Below the pieces are notes generated by a model, which saw nothing but the letters and a program-made list of their open reading frames with translations, ran no database searches and had not been told where the DNA came from. A stretch of DNA of 29,059 bases, taken from a virus. Location of the stretch: the IMG/VR virus record IMGVR_UViG_3300005468_000582, positions 1 to 29,059 of that record. The stretch is one strand, 5' to 3'. A program made the position numbers and the translations under genes. How positions within the stretch are numbered: position 1 is the stretch's first letter; each line of letters opens with the position of its first letter. Below are positions 24,340-29,059 of the stretch, piece by piece.

Positions 24340-24809
24340 GTGCCGCTGCGGCCCGTGCCATCGTCATCCACTACGCCACGAAACGACGTGCGCCGGTCAA
24401 GGCCAGTGGCTACCTCGGTGATCATGTACGGGTCGTTACCCGGGCCGTGCAGCGGGGCGTAGGGCTTGACCACGTGTTCGCTGCCGGGGCTGTCATGGAT
24501 GGTGAAGAACTCCATGGCCTCGTGCTGCTCGACCAGTAGGCACTGTTGGAACAGCCACCACTGCCACGAGCGGTGGTTGTAGCTGGCCGGGGGCACCTGC
24601 ATGTAATGCGCTACCCGCATGCGCTGGTGCGGCGGGTAGCTGTTGACGGTGGTGACGGTGATTACCAGGGTGAGGCCGGCGCTGCCCTGCCCCCGGTCGG
24701 TTTCCACCAGCTTGAAGGCCCAGCCGTCGCGGTAGCTTAGCCGCTCCACCAGGTAGGCCAGTGCCACCGGGTACGGCGCCTCTTGGTGCATGGTGCCGCT
24801 GTCTTTCAT
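24336..24809 (-). CDS. Unknown 157-aa protein immediately upstream of terminase
   Basis: This is a 157-aa protein whose ATG overlaps the upstream stop and whose stop overlaps the terminase start (ATGA at both ends), so it is tightly coupled to terL. Residues about 44-75 form beta strands (LTLVITVTTVNSYP, RMRVAHYMQVPP). These are followed by an aromatic helix (SWQWWLFQQCLLVEQHEAMEFF) and a loop reading YAPLHGPGNDPY. I see no helix-turn-helix, so it is not an obvious small terminase subunit, although that is the usual gene in this position. The absence of any other candidate keeps that option open. I do not recognise the family. Confidence 0.75.
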   Translation of the reverse strand: MKDSGTMHQEAPYPVALAYLVERLSYRDGWAFKLVETDRGQGSAGLTLVITVTTVNSYPPHQRMRVAHYMQVPPASYNHRSWQWWLFQQCLLVEQHEAMEFFTIHDSPGSEHVVKPYAPLHGPGNDPYMITEVATGLDRRTSFRGVVDDDGTGRSGT

Positions 24810-25117
24810 GCCGCCTGCCCCCTGGTGTCACCGATCCGCACCCGGCCCGCTGGCAACACCAGCAGTTCGGGTGCCGCGTGCAGCCGGGCGTAGCACATGT
24901 ACTCCCCATCCGGCCAGGTGTTCACATCGCGTAGCACCGCCAGTTCCTTGGCAGCCCCCGGCACCGGGGCACGCCACGAGGCTGTCACCCAGTTGGCCGT
25001 GGCCGGGCTGCTGTCTTGCGGCACCAGCGCCAACTCCGCTGTCAGCAACGTGGGGTCAGCCACCGGGGCGGTGATGGGCACGTAGATGTAGGGCGTGGCG
25101 CCCGTGACGATGTACAC
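24806..25117 (-). CDS. Small beta-rich (Ig-like) phage protein, unknown function
   Basis: This is a 103-aa protein from a GTG with AGGAG 7 nt upstream, which fixes the start. The sequence alternates hydrophobic and polar residues, as in a small beta-sandwich: YIYVPITAPV, LLTAELALVP, ANWVTASWRAP, GEYMCYARLHAAPELLVLPAGRVRI. The ending, a strand pair finishing in a RVRI-type strand, is like the small Ig-like proteins that accompany virion genes in actinophages. There is no Cys pair, signal peptide or catalytic motif. Its stop overlaps the next start (ATGA). It is probably a virion accessory protein, judged only from fold-like pattern and neighbourhood. Confidence 0.7.
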   Translation of the reverse strand: MYIVTGATPYIYVPITAPVADPTLLTAELALVPQDSSPATANWVTASWRAPVPGAAKELAVLRDVNTWPDGEYMCYARLHAAPELLVLPAGRVRIGDTRGQAA

Positions 25118-25126
25118 CTTGCGCTC

Positions 25127-27487
25127 CTACCTGTGCGGCGGTGTGGCCGACCACGGCGAGTGGGGTCCACCGGCAGCATAACCAGCGGCGTGCGGCGGCG
25201 ATGCTGACCACGGCGAGTGGGGTGCGCCGGCGGCGATGCCCTCAAGAAGGTCCACCGCGCTTATGACCAGCGCATCGGCGGTCAGCGCCCAGACGGCGGC
25301 CAAGGTGGCCGGTGCCCGCTGGGCGCCTGGCGCGGCCAGGGTAGCCAGGGCGGCCAGCAGCGCCGTGGCTGCCTCACGTGCCACTGGGGCAGGCAGCGCA
25401 GCGGCGGCGGCCAAAACCGCGCCAGCGCCCTGGGTGGCCACCACCAGGCCCATGCTGGTGGTGCCCACCAGGCTGGCCGCCCCGGGGGCGGACGCGGCGG
25501 CGGTCACCGCCGTGGCCGCCGCCAAGGTGGCAATAGCCTGCTGCACCGCCGCATCCGTCACCGTCATGGTGGCGGTGAGAGTGGCGGTGGCCAACTGCCG
25601 CGCAACCGTGGACACCGAGGCGGCGGCGGCCAGGGTAGCCACGGCCTGCTGCACCGCCACGTCGGTGACCACACCGGCCATGGCCAGGGTGGCGGGGGCT
25701 TGCTGCACCGCGCCGGGTGCGGCCACGCTTCCCCCGGCGGCCAAGGTGGCCGGGGCGTCCTGCACGGCCGAGTCGGACACCGTGGTCAAGGCGGTGAGGG
25801 TGGCGGGCGCCAGCTCGGCCGCCGTGTCACTGATCGACGTGTCCGCCAGCAGGGTTGCCGGGGCCAGCACGATCGAAACCGGCGCGATGATCGACGTGTC
25901 GGATGCGAGCGTGGCCATGCCCTGCTGCGTGCCGACCTGCACCGGGGCCGATGGCGTCGGCGTCGGCCACGGGGTGAAGGCAGGCCCACCGGGCATCCCC
26001 GGCAATCCCATACCGGCCAGCGGCAACGCCGCTCGGTAATCCGGCGGTGGCGGTTGTGGCACCACCAGCGGAGACAACGTGACCAGCACACACGTCCATG
26101 TGCCAGCCGCGCCCAAAGTGGCGCCTACAGTAACGGGTAGCGTGTCCGGTGCGATACGGTCAGCCACCGTCAAGAACGGCCCCGGCCCTTGCGTGGGGCC
26201 TTGCGTGACACCACCAGTCCACCCGGTCGGTGCCCCGCCGCTAGTGCCATCGGCGATGCCGGCCAGCACCCACTCCCCGGAGGTGAACAGTTGCTGGGTG
26301 GGGCCAGCGCCCGGGGCGGTGCCCGAGCCCAGGTCTGCTGCCGCTATCTGATCGACGGCCAGCACCCCGGACATGCCGGGGCAGCCACGCACCACCACAT
26401 TCTTGACTGTCGCGGTACCCGCATAGGTGACGGTGATCTGCCCGGTGCCGCTGACCATCGGCTGCACATTCAGCGCCACCCACACGCCCAGGTTGGGTGC
26501 GCGGTTGGTGTCCAGGTATACCGGCTGGTACACGTTGCCCGCGCTGTCGCTTACCCCCAGCGGGGCGGTGGCACCGCTGTTGGAGGAGACGTAGGCGACC
26601 AGGGCGTCATGCTGCGCCACGTCATGGCTTAGGGTCAGCGCGAAAGTGGATGAGCCGGCGGCCTGCGAGCCCAGCGCGGCGGTGTAGGCCACCGGGCCGG
26701 GTGGTGATACCTGCGGCGGCCACGGTGCGAATGCTTGGCCGCCAGGCATCGCGGGTGCCCCGGGCACCCACCCCGGCACCTGCTGCTGGGGAATGCCTGA
26801 GGCGGCAAGGGCCGGCGCCGGGCGGACAGCGACGGTGAAGCCCATCATGTTGAGGCTTGTGACGTTGCTGCCGGTAGCCGTCGCCGTCTTCGTGCCAGTT
26901 GCCCCAGCGGTGCCAAGCGCCAGCGAAGCGGCCTCCACCGCCGCCTCAGACACCGCCGCGACACCCGTCCCAGCGTCGGCCTGCTCGGTCTCGCTGGCGT
27001 CCGCGGTGAAGCTGGTCAAGACCCCGGAGGTGAGGTTCCTGATCGCGTGGAAGGTGAGCAGCAGGCAGTTGTCGGTGACCGGCGTTATCGACGGCGCCCG
27101 CACCGATGGCGCCGTGACCCCCGTGTTGTCATCGGTCGTGGGGGTGGCATCTTCAGGTGTGGTGTTGTCCGCACCTTGCACCGCAACCATGGCGGCAGCG
27201 AACCGGCCCGACGTGAAGCTGAATACCGGGTCGGTGTCCCCAGCTTGCATCACCCGGCGGTACCCAGCCGCGTGGCCACTGGTAGGCGTACCGCCGACCG
27301 CAGAGACGAACTGCGGAACAACCGCCGTCCAACCGCCGGGCGTCGTGATCGAACCGGTTGCGGCCGTCAACTCACAGCCGATGTAGATAACATCGCCGGG
27401 CTGCCACCCGGACGGCAGCACTAGCCCGGATGTGGACGCCTCGGTGGCCGCGCTGGCGTAAGTGGAGGCGCTGCGAATGCCGACCAC
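25127..27487 (-). CDS. Large virion surface protein: two beta-sandwich domains plus 18-residue repeat array
   Basis: This is a 786-aa protein from a GTG with GGAAGGG about 9 nt upstream. Residues about 1-225 and 260-475 look like two related beta-sandwich modules. Each has strands ending in motifs such as PGGWTAVV, YRRVMQAGDTDPVFSF and VKNVVVRG, the sort seen in phage adhesins and carbohydrate-binding proteins. Each is followed by a similar Pro-rich linker (PAMPGGQAFAPWP and GMPGGPAFTPWP). Residues about 522-662 are eight tandem copies of an 18-19 residue repeat with consensus APATLAADTSVTDAAVQQ. An Ala-rich stretch follows, then one more repeat near 725, then a duplicated tail motif (PHSPWSASPPH, PHSPWSATPPH). 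There is no enzymatic motif. A fibre or decoration on the virion surface is likely; its place upstream of the terminase is unusual. Confidence 0.75.
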   Translation of the reverse strand: MVGIRSASTYASAATEASTSGLVLPSGWQPGDVIYIGCELTAATGSITTPGGWTAVVPQFVSAVGGTPTSGHAAGYRRVMQAGDTDPVFSFTSGRFAAAMVAVQGADNTTPEDATPTTDDNTGVTAPSVRAPSITPVTDNCLLLTFHAIRNLTSGVLTSFTADASETEQADAGTGVAAVSEAAVEAASLALGTAGATGTKTATATGSNVTSLNMMGFTVAVRPAPALAASGIPQQQVPGWVPGAPAMPGGQAFAPWPPQVSPPGPVAYTAALGSQAAGSSTFALTLSHDVAQHDALVAYVSSNSGATAPLGVSDSAGNVYQPVYLDTNRAPNLGVWVALNVQPMVSGTGQITVTYAGTATVKNVVVRGCPGMSGVLAVDQIAAADLGSGTAPGAGPTQQLFTSGEWVLAGIADGTSGGAPTGWTGGVTQGPTQGPGPFLTVADRIAPDTLPVTVGATLGAAGTWTCVLVTLSPLVVPQPPPPDYRAALPLAGMGLPGMPGGPAFTPWPTPTPSAPVQVGTQQGMATLASDTSIIAPVSIVLAPATLLADTSISDTAAELAPATLTALTTVSDSAVQDAPATLAAGGSVAAPGAVQQAPATLAMAGVVTDVAVQQAVATLAAAASVSTVARQLATATLTATMTVTDAAVQQAIATLAAATAVTAAASAPGAASLVGTTSMGLVVATQGAGAVLAAAAALPAPVAREAATALLAALATLAAPGAQRAPATLAAVWALTADALVISAVDLLEGIAAGAPHSPWSASPPHAAGYAAGGPHSPWSATPPHR
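25149..25223 (-). repeat. 18-bp perfect direct repeat at the 3' end of the repeat-protein gene
   Basis: The 18-mer gaccacggcgagtggggt (plus strand) occurs at 25149-25166 and again at 25206-25223, 57 bp apart and therefore in frame (19 codons). It encodes the twin C-terminal PHSPWS motifs. This is a recent in-frame duplication inside the coding region. Confidence 0.85.
25500..25920 (-). repeat. Tandem repeats of about 54 bp encoding an 18-residue motif
   Basis: Eight degenerate units are read in frame, including APATLLADTSISDTAAEL, APATLTALTTVSDSAVQD, APATLAMAGVVTDVAVQQ and ATATLTATMTVTDAAVQQ. Most are exactly 18 codons and two are 19. A further unit (APATLAAVWALTADALVI) lies near 25260-25313. 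The A-x-ATL core and the hydrophobic alternation suggest a beta-solenoid turn or coiled fibre shaft; which one cannot be read from sequence. Confidence 0.75.
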
Positions 27488-27522
27488 CGTTCACCGCCCT
27501 TCCCGGTCAGGGGCCAGGGCGG

Positions 27523-28092
27523 CTACCCGATCAGTTCAGCGGTCAAGTGCTCGCAGATCAGCGTCACGCCGCCGGTCACAGCGGCCCAGGTGCAGCCGAC
27601 CATCAGGTTCTGCTGGAGGGTCGAGTTGAACGCCAGGATGCGGCCCGCGTGGGTGCCAGGCAGCGCGTAGGGCGCCTGAAACTGGGTGAGCGACGCTGGC
27701 ATACGGATCTTGCCCCGCCCCTGGATCGACCCGGCTGTAGCCGACGCGGGGGTGGACAGTGCCCGTATCTCGCCCTCATAGTCCAGTTCCCATGGGGCGT
27801 TGGTCAGCGACACCACCGAGGTAATCGCCGCTGAGATCGCCAGGACCAGTGCAGAGCCAATGGCCGTGGCCGGCGCGCCGAGGTACAGGCCGAGCTGCAC
27901 GTTGTTGCCGGTGGTGCCGGTGGTCAGGTTGCCGTGCGCGTGGACGCGCAGCCGCATCCCCTTCTCCCACACCGGGGGGATCTGCGGGGGCTCCGTGCCG
28001 GGCGTGACATCGACCAGCGCAGCGGTAGTGGCAGACGCACCATCGGCGATCCCGAGGGCCGGCCCAACCGGGTAGGTCCAGCGAACAGCCAT
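27523..28092 (-). CDS. Probable virion structural protein, beta-rich, unknown role
   Basis: This is a 189-aa protein. The ATG at 28092 has a good ribosome binding site (GGGGAG about 9 nt upstream) and lies 2 bp after the previous stop. A much longer in-frame extension upstream is Arg/His-rich noise and is excluded. The sequence is beta-rich with Gly, Thr and Val: a MAVRWTYPVGPALGIADG start, a GNNVQLGLYLGAP segment, APWELDYEGEIRAL, and an IQGRGKIRMP strand. There is no catalytic motif, transmembrane helix or Cys cluster. Its neighbours (tail-fibre-like protein upstream, repeat protein downstream) suggest a capsid or tail surface component. I do not recognise a named family, so the structural role is an inference from position and composition. 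Confidence 0.7.
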   Translation of the reverse strand: MAVRWTYPVGPALGIADGASATTAALVDVTPGTEPPQIPPVWEKGMRLRVHAHGNLTTGTTGNNVQLGLYLGAPATAIGSALVLAISAAITSVVSLTNAPWELDYEGEIRALSTPASATAGSIQGRGKIRMPASLTQFQAPYALPGTHAGRILAFNSTLQQNLMVGCTWAAVTGGVTLICEHLTAELIG

Positions 28093-28094
28093 GC

Positions 28095-28574
28095 TCAGCT
28101 CCCCTGGCAGGAGATCGCGTCCAGCGCGACCTGGAAGGTGTTGCCGTTGGCGACCACCACGGGGGCGCCATTCCAGTTGCCGTACATGGTGCGGATCGGC
28201 GAACCCGCGCCGTCGTTGACATCCAGCGACTGGATGGACCAGTTGCCGCCTGACCCATTGGTCCACGACAGCACGGCGGTGTGCGGGCATGTGGTGACTG
28301 AGGGGCTGGCGGTGGTGGCGGTGGTGAAGAACGGCGCTGTCGAGGTTTGCCCGCCGGCGGTGTACCCCGAGCCGGTTATCTCGGTGCCCGCCGCGCTGGC
28401 GCTGGCGGCGGTGGAGTCGAGGCGGATGCGGAACCCGGTGGTCAAAGCGGCCGGGGCGGTGGAGGTGGTGAGGTACGTCATCACCTTCTGCGCCTGCGTC
28501 TGATCCAAGGCCGCGCCCAGCAGCACCCTGGCCCACAGCAGCAGCGCGGCCGTAACGAGCAGCAGGCGCCTCAT
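28095..28574 (-). CDS. Tail-fibre-like beta-sandwich protein with N-terminal signal/membrane segment
   Basis: This is a 159-aa protein. I chose the ATG whose codon overlaps the upstream stop (ATGA); an in-frame extension upstream is Arg/His/Gly-rich and looks like shadow sequence. Residues 2-22 (MRRLLLVTAALLLWARVLLG) have a positively charged start and a hydrophobic core, like a signal peptide or membrane anchor. The rest resembles the small phage tail-fibre or appendage family: a short helix (QKVMTYL), then beta strands with the pattern FRIRLDST, GSGYTAGG, NWSIQSLDVND and TFQVALDAIS. Virion proteins of this family are not normally exported, so the hydrophobic start is odd. It lies 2 bp upstream of another probable virion gene. 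Assignment to the tail-fibre-like family is by pattern only. Confidence 0.65.
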   Translation of the reverse strand: MRRLLLVTAALLLWARVLLGAALDQTQAQKVMTYLTTSTAPAALTTGFRIRLDSTAASASAAGTEITGSGYTAGGQTSTAPFFTTATTASPSVTTCPHTAVLSWTNGSGGNWSIQSLDVNDGAGSPIRTMYGNWNGAPVVVANGNTFQVALDAISCQGS

Positions 28575-29059
28575 GTGGTCACCGGCCGCAGCACCGCCGT
28601 GCCCACCCCGGCGGTGATGATCACCGGGTGGCACACGTTGCACCCGGGAATGTCCTTGTGGCAGTGCCCACCCGGGCATTCGTCGGGTGGTTCCATGGCC
28701 TGCGCCACGGCCAGCATCTGGTGCAGCCCCTGATCGGCCCAGGTGTCGCGCGGCCCGTGGTCGGCCTCAGCGTGGGCCACCATGGCCGCGTAGTGCGCCT
28801 TGTTCGACTGGTGCAGCAGGCACCCGCCCGGGTCGGGGCAATCCATGGGGTGATCCTGCGCGCACACGGCGGCGGCCTCGTGGTCATGGTCCACCTGGCA
28901 GCACCCCGCCTCGGGCGGGCAGGCCAGGTTACTGGTGAGGCTGTTCATCTGGCACCGCTCGTGGTGCTCGCCCGCTTCCACCGCGTTGTGCCCCACTAGG
29001 TGGCAGGCGCACGCCACGACTGCGGACATGCCCGACTGCGGACAGGTCACGGTGTACAT
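28571..29059 (-). CDS. Cys/His-rich protein, probably metal-binding, function unknown (may be 5'-partial)
   Basis: A 162-aa reading frame starts with ATG exactly at the window edge, so the true start may lie outside. Fourteen Cys and many His occur in clusters: CACHLVGH near residue 17, a middle block containing CPPEAGCCQVDHDH and CAQDHPMDCPDPGGC, and a C-terminal block containing CPGGHCHKDIPGCNVCH. Such spacing suggests several small zinc-knuckle-like modules, but I do not recognise the family. There is no signal peptide or membrane helix. The stop overlaps the start of the next gene (ATGA), so the two are probably co-translated. It is the first visible gene of the late operon. A DNA- or RNA-binding role or a structural zinc protein are both possible; the sequence does not decide. 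Confidence 0.7.
   Translation of the reverse strand: MYTVTCPQSGMSAVVACACHLVGHNAVEAGEHHERCQMNSLTSNLACPPEAGCCQVDHDHEAAAVCAQDHPMDCPDPGGCLLHQSNKAHYAAMVAHAEADHGPRDTWADQGLHQMLAVAQAMEPPDECPGGHCHKDIPGCNVCHPVIITAGVGTAVLRPVTT

Noticed and set aside
23020-24462. 480-codon open frame on the plus strand opposite terminase
   Set aside because: Antisense shadow of a well-supported terminase gene; no motifs and no ribosome binding site of note.
25500-25920. 54-bp repeats as a CRISPR array or origin iterons
   Set aside because: Repeats are in frame, degenerate at the DNA level, have no unique spacers, and form part of a long protein.
28093-28536. Long N-terminal extension of the 189-aa virion protein
   Set aside because: Arg/His/Gln-rich noise overlapping the previous gene; the internal ATG at 28092 has a good binding site.

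Overview
This GC-rich window is a contiguous late (virion) gene cluster of a long-tailed phage or prophage, read entirely on the minus strand, so gene order runs from position 29059 down to 1. The host is most likely an actinomycete, perhaps Streptomyces or a relative. This is inferred from the base composition, the many GTG and occasional TTG starts, stop/start overlaps of the ATGA, TGATG and TAGTG kind, and a small protein with the DUF397 signature typical of actinomycetes. No replication, lysis, integration or repressor genes are visible, so lytic and temperate lifestyles cannot be told apart.

Region by region, in transcription order. (1) 29059-24336: six genes upstream of the terminase: a Cys/His-rich protein, a tail-fibre-like domain behind a signal-like N-terminus, two other probable virion proteins, a 786-aa protein with two beta-sandwich-like domains and an array of 18-residue repeats, and a 157-aa unknown. 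(2) 24339-22708: terminase large subunit. (3) 22680-22012: a moron-like interval with a 52-aa one-helix membrane protein, a DUF397-like protein, and a 347-bp gene-free stretch carrying three hairpins. (4) 22011-15952: portal fused to a MuF-like domain, Mu gpI-like protease/scaffold with a His-rich tract, two paralogous decoration-like proteins, and the major capsid protein. (5) 15883-13340: small head-completion and head-tail connector genes. (6) 13327-8856: tail tube protein, tail assembly chaperones G and G-T made by -1 frameshifting, a 35-codon micro-ORF, and a tape measure protein with a lytic-transglycosylase-like domain. (7) 8852-1: a giant 2465-aa distal-tail protein, a tail hub-like protein and a 98-aa membrane/beta-repeat protein.

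Together these genes package DNA (terminase), build and mature the capsid, join it to the tail, and set tail length (tape measure, chaperones). The host-contact end is unusually elaborate. The distal-tail gene is fused to an Asp-box beta-propeller, a glycoside-hydrolase-like domain that appears inserted inside an Ig-like domain, two more Ig-like domains and a glycine-rich adhesin-like tract. That suggests a carbohydrate-binding or carbohydrate-degrading tail tip.

The two most interesting places are the small non-structural cassette between terminase and portal, whose DUF397-like product may act on a host regulatory or toxin-antitoxin-like system, and the giant composite distal-tail protein. 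All functional calls come from reading motifs and gene order. No database search was run.
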